From positions 1-28,548 of the forward strand of contig DATAPB010000197.1 of assembly GCA_036265435.1 (NCBI GenBank): a stretch of 28,548 bases of DNA, in the 5' to 3' direction. Shown piece by piece: positions 1-7,726 of this stretch (within the stretch, counting starts at the first letter, position 1; each line of letters begins with the position of its first letter). The notes beneath the pieces are model-generated. The model saw nothing but the letters and a program-made list of their open reading frames with translations. It did not search any database and was not told the origin of the DNA. The translations under genes were made by a program, and so were the position numbers. The stretch is from DASUPK01 sp036265435. GTDB taxonomy: Bacteria; Actinomycetota; Thermoleophilia; Solirubrobacterales; 70-9.

Positions 1-599
1 GCCGTGGCCGTCAGGGCGAGGCGGACCGGGGCCTCGAGAGCGTCGGCCTGGGCGCCGAGGCGCAGGTAGTCGGGCCGGAAGTCCCGACCCCACTGGCTGA
101 TCAGGTGCGCCTCGTCCACCACGAACAGCCCCGGTTGCGCACGCCGCAGCGCGTCAATCGTCTCGCCGTTTGACAGCTGCTCGGGGGAGAGGAACACGTA
201 TTCCTCGGGCCGGCAGGCAGCCGCGAGCGCTTCTCTGTGCTCCTGCGCTGATTGCTTCGAATTCAGGACCGTGGCCGACAACCCGGCGCTTTGCAGGTGG
301 GCGAGCTGGTCGTCCTGCAAGGCGATCAACGGCGAGACCACCACCGTCGGACCGGACCGGACCATGCCCGCGAGCTCATAGATCGCCGACTTGCCGCCGC
401 CGGTCGGCAACACGGCGAGGACGTCCCGCCCGGAAGCCGCCGCTGTGGCCGCGGAGAGCTGCCCGGGCCGGAGCTGGACGAAGCCGAGCCGCTCCCGGGC
501 GAGCTCGCGAATCGAGTCCGCCCGCTCGACCAGATCGTCCTTGGCCGACATCTGATCGAGACCATAGAGACGCGGCCACGGGACGAAGCGATTCGCCAT
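1..599 (-). CDS. RecQ-like ATP-dependent DNA helicase, N-terminal part (cut by window edge)
   Basis: Reading leftward from an ATG at 599, 199 codons stay open to the window edge, so the gene is incomplete here and not broken. The product carries the superfamily II helicase core: a Walker A motif TGGGKS near residues 66-71, a DEAH box near 162-165, and directly after it LISQWGRDFRPDY (about 166-178), the aromatic-rich loop typical of RecQ helicases that couples DNA binding to ATP hydrolysis. The LALTAT helicase motif III is reached at the edge. RecQ enzymes unwind 3'-5' during recombination and repair. The C-terminal RecA-like lobe and any RQC/HRDC domains lie outside the window. A second possible start (MSAKDD) lies at 551. 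The ATG at 599 overlaps the ATG of the divergent gene by two bases, so the promoter must lie inside the neighbour's coding region unless the later starts are used. Confidence 0.9.
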   Translation of the reverse strand, partial: MANRFVPWPRLYGLDQMSAKDDLVERADSIRELARERLGFVQLRPGQLSAATAAASGRDVLAVLPTGGGKSAIYELAGMVRSGPTVVVSPLIALQDDQLAHLQSAGLSATVLNSKQSAQEHREALAAACRPEEYVFLSPEQLSNGETIDALRRAQPGLFVVDEAHLISQWGRDFRPDYLRLGAQADALEAPVRLALTAT

Positions 600-612
600 G
601 ATCGGCGCACGG

Positions 613-1077
613 ATGGCTCGCTTCGTCGTCCAGCAGCACGATGCCACCACCCTCCACTTCGACCTGCGTCTCGAGATCGGCGAAGTGCTCCGCTCATGGG
701 CGGTCCCGAAGGGCCCCTCCCTGGATCCGGCCGTCCGACGGCTGGCCGTTCCGGTTGAGGACCATGACCTCTCGGCCGGGGAGTTCGAGGGGCGTCACGA
801 GCACGCCGCTCGCGGCAGCGGCGCCGTCATCGTCTGGGACGAGGGAGAGGTCGAGATCCTCCGAGATGCGCCCGACCACCTTTCCTTCGTTCTTCACGGC
901 GAGAAGCTCGCCGGTCGCTTCGCCCTGACGAAGACCGGCGAGCGTCGCTGGATCCTCGTCAAGGCGAAGGACGAGCACGCGCGCCCCGGATCTGACGTCG
1001 TGGCCGAGCACCCAGCCAGCGTTCGCAGCGGCAAGACCTGGCAGGACATAGCCGTCGAGCGCGAGGCCGACGGCTAA
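613..1077 (+). CDS. Stand-alone LigD-type DNA 3'-phosphoesterase domain protein
   Basis: About 154 residues starting MARFVVQQHDATTLHFDLRLE, the start of the 3'-phosphoesterase (PE) domain found at the N-terminus of bacterial ligase D. The His, His and Asp of QHDATTLHFD and the Arg of DLRLE correspond to the conserved metal and phosphate-binding signature. SWAVPKGPSLDP and the later GRFALTKTG/WILVKAKD segments also match the family. PE domains trim 3'-phosphates and ribonucleotides at DNA ends during end joining. No ligase or polymerase domain follows, so this is a single-domain version, a form known in actinobacteria and archaea. ATGs at 598 and 613 are both in frame; I prefer 613 because homologous domains begin RFVVQxH. 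The stop TAA overlaps the stop of the convergent DUF2252 gene. Proximity to a RecQ-like helicase gene suggests a DNA repair context (inference). Confidence 0.85.
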   Translation: MARFVVQQHDATTLHFDLRLEIGEVLRSWAVPKGPSLDPAVRRLAVPVEDHDLSAGEFEGRHEHAARGSGAVIVWDEGEVEILRDAPDHLSFVLHGEKLAGRFALTKTGERRWILVKAKDEHARPGSDVVAEHPASVRSGKTWQDIAVEREADG

Positions 1078-2492
1078 GACTCGGCGAGGCTTGGGAGCGC
1101 GCCCTCGGCGACGGCGCGTGTAACCCGATCGTGGTCGTCTTCGTTCTGGTCGGCGTAGGCGAGGGAGAAGGACTCGATCGCGCGGTCGAAGCGATCCGAC
1201 TCGCCGAGATACCCGGCGATCATCGGGGCCCGTCCCGTGCGGGCGTGCGCCCGTGCCAGCGCCCAGCCGCACAGGGCCGCATACCGTTCGAGTTGACGCG
1301 GTTTCATCCCGGGGATGTCCATGTCTCCCTTCATGTCTCGTAGCTGGCGCACGTAGTACTGCTTCGGCGTCACGCGGTCCGAGCCGACTGCGGTCGTCCA
1401 GCCGAGGAAGGGATCACCGGCGGCCTGCATCAGCCGCTGTCCAGCTACCACGCGCTCACCTTGGTGCTCGTAGATGCTCGCGCCGGCGTACGGCGCCAGG
1501 ACCGACTCCTGCGCCTCCTTGACCTGGAGGAACAGCGGCGCTCCTCGCGTGTCGCCCATCAAGAGCAGCACGAACGCCTCGGTCCCCACGGAGCCCACGC
1601 CGACGACCTTGCGTGCGAAATCGGCGAACCAGTGGCGGTTGACCACCTCACGCAGCTCGACCGGGAGGGTGCCTTCGTAGTCAGCCATCGCCTCCCGTAG
1701 GACCTCTCTCATCTCGGAGTGCTCTTCGACTGGCACTCGCACGATCAGCGGCGGCGCGGACTGGATGCGGTACTCGCCGTCGACCTTGTGACAGAGCTTC
1801 GCGAGCGCGTGCACGCTCGTCCTCCTCTTCGCCTTCTCGATCAAACGGTGGCGCTGGCGCACGTCGGCCGCGGACTCAACGGCGTCATAGATTCGAACCA
1901 GGCCGTCGACGTCGATCCGCGAGTACCAGACGTCGAGGAAGGTCATGCCGGCAAAGCGCTGCATCTGAGTGCGGTAGGCCCTCGCCGAGCCACGCGCCGC
2001 CGCACGTCCTCGCGAATCGGCGAAACCGTGATCGCGGGCGGCGACAACCACGCTCGCGGCCAACCGCTTGACGTCCCACTCGAACGAGGCGGGCAGCGTC
2101 TCGTCGAAGTCGTTCACGTCGAACACCAGGCGCCGATCGGGCGCGGCGAAGAGGCCGAAGTTCAGCAGGTGGGCGTCGCCGCACGCCTGCACCCGGATGT
2201 CCGTCGTCGGCGTGTGGCCGAGATCCCAGGCCATCGCCGCCGCGGCTCCGCGGAAGTACTGAAACTGGGTTTCCGCCATCCTTGCATGGCGGATCCCGAC
2301 GATGTCAGGCACGCGCCTAGCGGCCTGCTCCTGCAGAACGGCGACGGGGTCCGGCCGGTCGGGCGGCGGATTCCACTCCGCGTGGCTCGAGCGGCTGGCA
2401 AGCTTGCGTCGCGCACGACCCAGCCGGCGCCACTCCTCCGGGGCCAACACCGCGTGCGGCGGGGAGACGATCCCGGGGGTGAGCCTGGCCAC
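1074..2492 (-). CDS. DUF2252 family protein
   Basis: A 472-residue protein with the DUF2252 hallmark block: QYFRGAAAAMAWDL, then VQACGDAHLLNFGLFAAPDRRLVFDVNDFDET, then WDVKRLAASVVVAARDHG (about residues 80-160). The HLLNFG and DVNDFDET segments resemble the catalytic and metal-binding loops of aminoglycoside phosphotransferase/protein kinase-like folds, which is why the family is often suspected of being a kinase, but no substrate is established. The C-terminal part has WALARAHARTG, typical of the family. The start is a GTG at 2492 preceded by CATACT six bases upstream and no Shine-Dalgarno sequence, which suggests a leaderless mRNA. The gene converges with the phosphoesterase gene and their stop codons overlap. 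Function remains unknown. Confidence 0.88.
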   Translation of the reverse strand: MARLTPGIVSPPHAVLAPEEWRRLGRARRKLASRSSHAEWNPPPDRPDPVAVLQEQAARRVPDIVGIRHARMAETQFQYFRGAAAAMAWDLGHTPTTDIRVQACGDAHLLNFGLFAAPDRRLVFDVNDFDETLPASFEWDVKRLAASVVVAARDHGFADSRGRAAARGSARAYRTQMQRFAGMTFLDVWYSRIDVDGLVRIYDAVESAADVRQRHRLIEKAKRRTSVHALAKLCHKVDGEYRIQSAPPLIVRVPVEEHSEMREVLREAMADYEGTLPVELREVVNRHWFADFARKVVGVGSVGTEAFVLLLMGDTRGAPLFLQVKEAQESVLAPYAGASIYEHQGERVVAGQRLMQAAGDPFLGWTTAVGSDRVTPKQYYVRQLRDMKGDMDIPGMKPRQLERYAALCGWALARAHARTGRAPMIAGYLGESDRFDRAIESFSLAYADQNEDDHDRVTRAVAEGALPSLAES

Positions 2493-2498
2493 GCGCCG

Positions 2499-2504
2499 AG
2501 TATG
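2499..2504 (-). promoter_or_regulatory. Putative -10 element (CATACT) for leaderless DUF2252 transcript
   Basis: On the minus strand CATACT lies six bases before the GTG start at 2492 and there is no purine-rich ribosome binding site, so the predicted transcription start falls on or beside the start codon. No clear -35 was seen. The same arrangement is seen before three other genes in this window. Confidence 0.35.
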
Positions 2505-2618
2505 GCACCGGCGGCCCTTAACGCTTGACTGTCACCCGCAACGCCTTGTTCGGCTTCGTCGTCGCAGTCATCGGCCTCTTTCAATCCTTTGTTCGAGGTT
2601 GATCGAGCTACCGGGGAG

Positions 2619-3821
2619 TCACGCAGAGGAGGTGACCTGCTCGGCCGCCCGCCGACCGCTCCGCAGCGCCCCCTCCATCAGCCCGTGCCACTCCCCGGCG
2701 GTGTGCTCGCCGGCGAAGAACAGCGGTCCGATCGGCCGTGCCAGGTCATCGTCGCGGAGGGGCGATGAGATCGTGCGGGCCGAGTAGGAGCCCCCCACCC
2801 ACGGATCGTCGTCCCAGCTCGAGAGCAGGGCGCCCTCGGGTTCGAGGTCGAGGTCCTGGCGAAGCGAGACCAGGGCGGCGATCCAGCGCTCCACGTCGTC
2901 CGAGCCGCCGAGGGCCTCGATCGCGGACATCGTGCCCGTGTAGCCGACCAGGAAGGGAGCGGGCTCCTCATCCGCGCCGAGTTGCGTGTAGGTCCAGAAG
3001 CGCCCGGCCACGGACATGATCGCGCTGGGCGGCGCGGGCGAGCGCAGGCGCAGGAAGAGCTTCGAGTTCTGCCCGTAGGTGACCGCGCTCAGCGCGTCGG
3101 CGGTCGGGCCTTCCAGCGGAGGATCAAACTCGATCTCGGCGAGCGGCCCGGTGGGGATCGCGACCACGGCCGCGTCCGCCTCGATCTCGTCCCGATCGGT
3201 CACGGCGTTCACCCCTCTGTCCGACCAGCGCACCTTTCGCACCGGGGACGAGAGGTGCACGGCATCTCCGAGCGCGCCCGCCAGCGCGTCGGCGAGCCGC
3301 ATGTTGCCGCCCTCCAGCGTGTGATTGTCGAAATCGCCGAAGGTCGACGCTCCCTCGTCGAGCACCGACGCCTCGAGGTCGTCGACGGGGTGGCCGTTCG
3401 AAATCGAGACGCGCGTCCGAATCAGCGCCTCGACCGACGGGTCGAGACCCAGTGCGGCGATCACGTCGGCAGCGCTTTCCGCGTCCGAGATCCGGCTGTC
3501 GGCGATGCGGGCGAAGGCATCCTCGAGGTCGGCCTGGGGGACGGCCTCGTCGCCGACTGGCACGCGCCGCCCGTACGGCGTCCCCTTGAGCACCAGCGGG
3601 ATCCCGAAGCGCGCGGCCAGAGCTCCCATCTCCTCGTAGCCCGGCAGGATGAACTCGGCGCCCCGCTCGACAACGGCCCCCTCCCCGAACGGCACCGACC
3701 AGACGCGGCCTCCCACGCGGTCGCGCGCCTCCAGCACCGTCACCTCAGTCCCGCCGTCCCGCAGGGCATCGGCGGCGGCCAGGCCCGCGAAGCCGGCGCC
3801 GATGACGACGACCCGCTTCAT
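2619..3821 (-). CDS. FAD-dependent amine oxidase family protein (flavin monoamine oxidase-like)
   Basis: A 400-residue protein beginning MKRVVVIGAGFAGLAAADAL, the GxGxxG Rossmann motif for FAD, followed by VTVLEARDRVGGRVW (about residues 27-42), the E-A-R-x-R-x-G-G-R signature of amine oxidases/protoporphyrinogen oxidases. Near the C-terminus FFAGEHTAGEWHGLMEGALRSGRRAA supplies the second FAD-contacting motif (GEH...G...GA..SG..AA). The length is usual for the family. Members oxidise primary or secondary amines to imines with release of hydrogen peroxide; the substrate cannot be read from sequence. GGGGAGAGGA precedes the ATG at 3821. The gene is transcribed away from the STAS gene with only about 11 bp between the assigned starts, so promoters overlap. 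The 126 bp on its 3' side, up to 2492, holds no convincing gene. Confidence 0.88.
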   Translation of the reverse strand: MKRVVVIGAGFAGLAAADALRDGGTEVTVLEARDRVGGRVWSVPFGEGAVVERGAEFILPGYEEMGALAARFGIPLVLKGTPYGRRVPVGDEAVPQADLEDAFARIADSRISDAESAADVIAALGLDPSVEALIRTRVSISNGHPVDDLEASVLDEGASTFGDFDNHTLEGGNMRLADALAGALGDAVHLSSPVRKVRWSDRGVNAVTDRDEIEADAAVVAIPTGPLAEIEFDPPLEGPTADALSAVTYGQNSKLFLRLRSPAPPSAIMSVAGRFWTYTQLGADEEPAPFLVGYTGTMSAIEALGGSDDVERWIAALVSLRQDLDLEPEGALLSSWDDDPWVGGSYSARTISSPLRDDDLARPIGPLFFAGEHTAGEWHGLMEGALRSGRRAAEQVTSSA

Positions 3822-3832
3822 TCCTCTCCCCG

Positions 3833-4240
3833 TTGCTCACTCCTCACGAACTGGATCCTCTCAGGCCTGACGGTCCGGGTAGGCTGACGCCCACGGAGGG
3901 ACAGGACGCCACGGAGCTGCTCGACATCGCCGTCTCCGAGGACGGAGGCGTGCGCATACTGCGCCTCGAGGGCGAGCTCGACATGGCGGGGGTGGATCAG
4001 TTCGAGCGACTGCTCGCCGCCGACCGGCCGCCGGAGAAGGCGACATTCGTCGTCGACCTCCGCGCACTGACCTTCATCGACTCGTCCGGGCTGCGGGCGC
4101 TGATCATGGCCGATCAGCGAGTCCGAGATGGAGGTGGGCGCTTCGTCGTCGTCCGCGCCACGGATCGGGTCAACGAGGTGCTCGAGATGACCGGGGTCGC
4201 GCAGCGAATCGAGCTCGTGGACGAGCCGCCGGCGACCTAG
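3833..4240 (+). CDS. STAS-domain anti-sigma factor antagonist
   Basis: A protein of up to 135 residues whose body matches the STAS fold of SpoIIAA/RsbV-type antagonists: VRILRLEGELDMAGVDQFERLL, FVVDLRALTFIDSSGLRALIMADQRVRDGGGRFVVV, then a C-terminal helix with VNEVLEMTGVAQRIEL. The Ser in FIDSSGL is the conserved residue whose phosphorylation state controls binding to an anti-sigma kinase. The start is uncertain: no ATG or GTG precedes the domain with good spacing, and the options are a TTG at 3833 or a non-standard CTG at 3884. Unphosphorylated antagonists sequester an anti-sigma factor and free a sigma factor. Its stop overlaps the stop of the convergent MASE1/SpoIIE/ATPase gene, which encodes both a candidate phosphatase and a candidate kinase for this protein. 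Confidence 0.85.
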   Translation: MLTPHELDPLRPDGPGRLTPTEGQDATELLDIAVSEDGGVRILRLEGELDMAGVDQFERLLAADRPPEKATFVVDLRALTFIDSSGLRALIMADQRVRDGGGRFVVVRATDRVNEVLEMTGVAQRIELVDEPPAT

Positions 4241-6294
4241 CCGTCGCCGGGCAACGGGCGTTCGGCCAGGATCAGGTCCATTTCGAGCCACACCCGGGTC
4301 ATCTCTCCCTCGCGATCTACACCCCACCGGTCGGCGAGCCGCTCCGTCAGGAACAGTCCCCAGCCGCCGGCCGCCCCTCGATCCGGCTCCGTGATCTCGG
4401 GTTCGAACCCGGGTCCAGGATCGGTCACCTCGACGCGAAGCATCCGATCCGAGCGCTCGACCCGGAGGCCAATCCGGCTGTCCGGCGAAAGCCGGGCGTG
4501 GCGGACGCAGTTCGTGACCAGTTCGCTGACCAGCAGGCGCAGATCCATATAGACCTGAAAGGCGAGCGCGCTCGCAAGGGGGGCCAGCGCCTCGCGCGCC
4601 TCGGCGGGGCTTCCCGGGCCCGGCTCCAGCTCGACCGCCACGGATCCGCCCGGGGTCGGCGGCACCTGTTCGCCGACGGGCTGCCCAGAGTGGACACGAC
4701 GCAGGACGACCACCGCAACGTCGTCGTCGGCCTTGCCGTCCTCGGCCTGGGCCAGCCCGCCGAGACGGGCCGCCGTCTCGCTCGCGCTGGCGCCGGCGTT
4801 CGCCCGCAGCAGCTCCCTGATGCGGCCGGGCGCGTCATCGTCGGGATCGCGCCGCTCCGCGAGCCCATCGGTGAAGAGGACGAGCGCGTCCCCGGCATTC
4901 AGCTCGAGGCGCTGATCGACCAGCTCCGGTTCCTCGTAGATGCCGAGCAGCATCCCTCCTTCGCCGACCACCTCCTCGACCTCACCGCCGGCACGAACCA
5001 GCAGCGGAGGTGGATGCCCGCCATTGCTGAGCGCCACCCCGTGGCCGTTGCTCCCGACGTCGAGCTGCACCAGGACCGCGGTCATGAAGCGGTGGTCGGA
5101 TCTCTGCTCGAGGATGGCTTCGTTGAGCGCCTCGAGCGCGTCGCTCGGACCGTCCGCCTGACGGCCGACAGCCCTCAGGGTGTAGCGGGCGAGCGCGGTC
5201 AGCGAGGCGGCCTCGGGCCCCTTGCCGCAGACGTCGCCGATCACCGCCACCCAGCGGCCGGGGCTCGCGTTGAACACGTCGTAGAAGTCCCCGCCGGCCT
5301 CCTGTCCCTTCATCCCGGCGCGATACCAGCCGGCTGCCTCGAACTCGGGGATCTCGGGAAGCTGGGGAGGCAGCAGCTCCGCCTGCAGGTCGTGCGCCAG
5401 GTGTTCCGCTCGGCGCTCGGCCTGTCTGCGCTGATGGGTGACGATCGCCAGGATCAGGCCCGTCAGGCCCACGATCGCCGAGAAGGTCTGGGCGAGGAGG
5501 AGGCCGTCGTCCTGGGCGCGCCGGAAAAACGGTCCCGAGTCATTGCCCGTGAAGGTCACTGCGATGATCGCGAAGGTCAGGGCGGCGAGGGTCGCCCCGG
5601 GCTGCAGGAACCTGAGGGCTGCCCAGACAACGATCGGGAACGCCAGATAGGTGGCGGGAACGTCATTGGCGAAGACCACCAGCTCGATGCCGACGAGAGA
5701 CACAATCAGGGCAATCGCCTCGAGGGCGCTTCCCGGCAGATCGCGATAGGGCCAGTGGGTGACGAGCACGAAGATCGCGGATGCAACGAGGAGATCGCCT
5801 CCCATGTCTCCGAGCCACCACAGGCGCCACGTCGTGAGCGTGCTCTCGGAGAGGGAGTCCCCGATGCTGAGGCTGGCAACGCCGATCGTCGCGCTGATCG
5901 CAGTGCTGATCACCGCGCCGAACACGACCAGCACGAAGAGGTCGCGAAGCCTCAGCAGCGTGGGCCGGAAGTCGAATCGCTCGAGCAGCCACGCTCCCAC
6001 CGCGGCCTCCAGCGTGTTTCCCACGGCGATTCCGGCGGCCGTGTAGACCGGCACGTCGGTGGTGACGTTGGCGAGAAAGGCGCCCAGCAGGACACCCGGC
6101 CACAGATTCCGGCCCCAGAGGAACAGGGCGGCGAGCGCGATCCCGGTCGGCGGCCAGACGGCCGTGACGCTCTCGTTGGAGAAGGCGAGCGCTAGGCCGA
6201 GCTTCGCCGAGCCGAAGTACGCGGCCGCGAGAGCCAGCACCCATACCCATCGGGAGTCGGCCAGTCCCCCTGATCGGCTCGGCGCAGCGGTCAC
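4237..6294 (-). CDS. MASE1 membrane sensor - SpoIIE phosphatase - anti-sigma HATPase fusion
   Basis: About 685 residues from a GTG at 6294. The N-terminal third is hydrophobic with multiple membrane spans; AKLGLALAFSNESVTAVWPPTGIALAALFLWG is the characteristic start of MASE1 sensor domains. A coiled linker (HQRRQAERRAEHLAHDLQAELLP) leads to a PP2C/SpoIIE phosphatase with AGGDFYDVF, VIGDVCGKGPEAA and a late DDDVAVVVL Asp cluster. The C-terminus is a GHKL ATPase of the RsbW/SpoIIAB type: LLVSELVTNCVRHA, VTDPGPGF and GGWGLFLTERLADRWG. The predicted role is sensing a signal at the membrane and controlling phosphorylation of an anti-anti-sigma factor, probably the convergent STAS protein. A longer frame opens at 6489, but it would run 117 bp into the fumarylacetoacetase gene and adds a low-complexity Arg-rich stretch. 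I therefore chose 6294, just before the first membrane span, with TACATT 11 bases upstream. Confidence 0.87.
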   Translation of the reverse strand: MTAAPSRSGGLADSRWVWVLALAAAYFGSAKLGLALAFSNESVTAVWPPTGIALAALFLWGRNLWPGVLLGAFLANVTTDVPVYTAAGIAVGNTLEAAVGAWLLERFDFRPTLLRLRDLFVLVVFGAVISTAISATIGVASLSIGDSLSESTLTTWRLWWLGDMGGDLLVASAIFVLVTHWPYRDLPGSALEAIALIVSLVGIELVVFANDVPATYLAFPIVVWAALRFLQPGATLAALTFAIIAVTFTGNDSGPFFRRAQDDGLLLAQTFSAIVGLTGLILAIVTHQRRQAERRAEHLAHDLQAELLPPQLPEIPEFEAAGWYRAGMKGQEAGGDFYDVFNASPGRWVAVIGDVCGKGPEAASLTALARYTLRAVGRQADGPSDALEALNEAILEQRSDHRFMTAVLVQLDVGSNGHGVALSNGGHPPPLLVRAGGEVEEVVGEGGMLLGIYEEPELVDQRLELNAGDALVLFTDGLAERRDPDDDAPGRIRELLRANAGASASETAARLGGLAQAEDGKADDDVAVVVLRRVHSGQPVGEQVPPTPGGSVAVELEPGPGSPAEAREALAPLASALAFQVYMDLRLLVSELVTNCVRHARLSPDSRIGLRVERSDRMLRVEVTDPGPGFEPEITEPDRGAAGGWGLFLTERLADRWGVDREGEMTRVWLEMDLILAERPLPGDG

Positions 6295-6372
6295 ACCACA
6301 GGTGAATGTATCCGAGCGTCCACGCAGGCGACACCACTGACGTAAGGTCGCGCGCGTGCGCGAGGTCAGACC

Positions 6373-7656
6373 GTGAGCACGTGGGTGCCGGGCGCGGGGG
6401 GCTCGGGGTTCGGGATCGAGCATCTCCCACTCGGGGTGATCCGCGTCCCGGGAGGACCCGCGCGCGTGGCGGTCCGGATCGGAGATCACGGACTGGCACT
6501 GGCGCCGCTGGCGTCGGCGGGACTGCTGGACGAGCCCGCTCCCGATGCCCGGGCGCTCCGCAGGGCGCTCGAGGCGCCGACCCTCAATCAGCTGCTCGAT
6601 CTGGGGCGGCCGGCCTGGTCAGGGCTGCGGACCCGCCTGACCGAGCTGCTCACCGCCGATAACAGCGAGGTCGCGGACGCCGGCCTCGCCGAGTCCCTTA
6701 TCCCGCTCGCCGATGCCGAGCTGCTCCTGCCGGTCGAGGTCGGCGACTACGTCGACTTCTACTCCTCGATCGAGCACGCCTCGAACGTCGGCCGGCTGAT
6801 GCGACCGGACGACGAGCCGCTCTTCCCCAACTGGCGGCACCACCCGGTCGGCTACCACGGCCGCGCCGCCAACCTGGTCGTGAGCGGCACCCCGGTCCCG
6901 CGCCCGGTCGGCCAGATCGGGCCGGAGCATCGCGGCACGCAGCCCGACTTCGGGCCGGAGCCGAAGCTGGACTTCGAGCTCGAACTCGGCTTCGTCTGCG
7001 GCACTGGACCAGAGGACGGCGGACCGATCCCAACCGACGCCGCGGCCGAGCACATCTACGGCTTCCTGCTCGTCAACGACTGGAGCGCCCGCTCCATCCA
7101 GGCCTGGGAGTACCGGCCGCTCGGGCCCTTCCTCGGCAAGGCGTTCGCGACCTCGGTGGCCGCCTGGATCACGCCGCTGGAGGCGCTCGAGCCGTTCCGC
7201 GTTCCCGGTCGCGAACAGGACCCGGCACCGCTCCCGTACCTGCGCACCGACCATCGCTGGGCGCTCGACCTCGAGCTTGACGTGGAGCTCGTCCCGGCAG
7301 GGTCGGGCGAGGCCGCGACGATCAGCCGCACCAATGCCCGCGACCTCTACTGGAGCGCAGCGCAGCAGCTCGCCCACGTCACCCACGCCGGCGCCCGGGT
7401 CCGCGCCGGCGACCTGTTCGCCTCCGGCACGATCTCGGGCTCCGAACCGGGGACGCAGGGCTGCCTGCTCGAGCTCACGCGCGACGGCCGGGAGCCGCTG
7501 AGCGTGGGGAACGCGAAGCGGACCTTCCTCGAGGACGGCGACGAGCTCGTCCTGCGCGGCGCCGGGGCCCCGGGCGAGGGCCGGCCGGCGATCAGCCTGG
7601 CGGAGGTCAGCGGCCGAATCCTGCCAGCACCGAACGCCCCGGGTATCCCCCTGTAG
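6373..7656 (+). CDS. fahA: Fumarylacetoacetase
   Basis: A 427-residue protein matching fumarylacetoacetate hydrolase along its length: an N-terminal SH3-like domain starting SGFGIEHLPLGV, then the catalytic domain with YVDFYSSIEHASNVG (the metal Asp and catalytic His region), HPVGYHGRAANLVVSGTPVPRPVGQ, PKLDFELELGFVCG, and LVNDWSARSIQAWEYRPLGPFLGKAFATSVAAWI. These carry the Ca/Mg-binding acidic residues. It hydrolyses fumarylacetoacetate to fumarate and acetoacetate, the last step of tyrosine/homogentisate degradation. The start is a GTG at 6373. It converges on the homogentisate dioxygenase gene across a 70-bp gap, so the pathway is split between two strands. The 78 bp before it are shared with the divergent MASE1 gene and must carry both promoters; no convincing -35/-10 pair was found for this gene. 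Confidence 0.96.
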   Translation: MSTWVPGAGGSGFGIEHLPLGVIRVPGGPARVAVRIGDHGLALAPLASAGLLDEPAPDARALRRALEAPTLNQLLDLGRPAWSGLRTRLTELLTADNSEVADAGLAESLIPLADAELLLPVEVGDYVDFYSSIEHASNVGRLMRPDDEPLFPNWRHHPVGYHGRAANLVVSGTPVPRPVGQIGPEHRGTQPDFGPEPKLDFELELGFVCGTGPEDGGPIPTDAAAEHIYGFLLVNDWSARSIQAWEYRPLGPFLGKAFATSVAAWITPLEALEPFRVPGREQDPAPLPYLRTDHRWALDLELDVELVPAGSGEAATISRTNARDLYWSAAQQLAHVTHAGARVRAGDLFASGTISGSEPGTQGCLLELTRDGREPLSVGNAKRTFLEDGDELVLRGAGAPGEGRPAISLAEVSGRILPAPNAPGIPL

Positions 7657-7682
7657 ACCCCACGACGTTTCGAGCCCTCGCC

Positions 7683-7720
7683 CGCCGCCACGCGGCGCAG
7701 AAAGCGACCCGACTAGTCGG
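7683..7720. terminator. Inverted repeats in convergent gap (possible bidirectional terminator)
   Basis: In the 70 bp between the fumarylacetoacetase and homogentisate dioxygenase stops there is a 6-bp hairpin CGCCGC-cac-GCGGCG (7683-7697) and a 12-bp perfect palindrome CCGACTAGTCGG (7709-7720). Neither is followed by a T tract, so intrinsic termination is only a guess from position between convergent genes. Confidence 0.35.
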
Positions 7721-7726
7721 CGTTGG

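Noticed and set aside
4498..6195. 565-codon plus-strand open frame opposite the MASE1 fusion
   Set aside because: Antisense shadow; the minus strand carries MASE1, SpoIIE and ATPase motifs throughout.
6295..6489. N-terminal extension of the MASE1 fusion to an ATG at 6489
   Set aside because: It would overlap the fumarylacetoacetase start by 117 bp and encodes an Arg/Pro-rich stretch before the first membrane span; the GTG at 6294 fits better.
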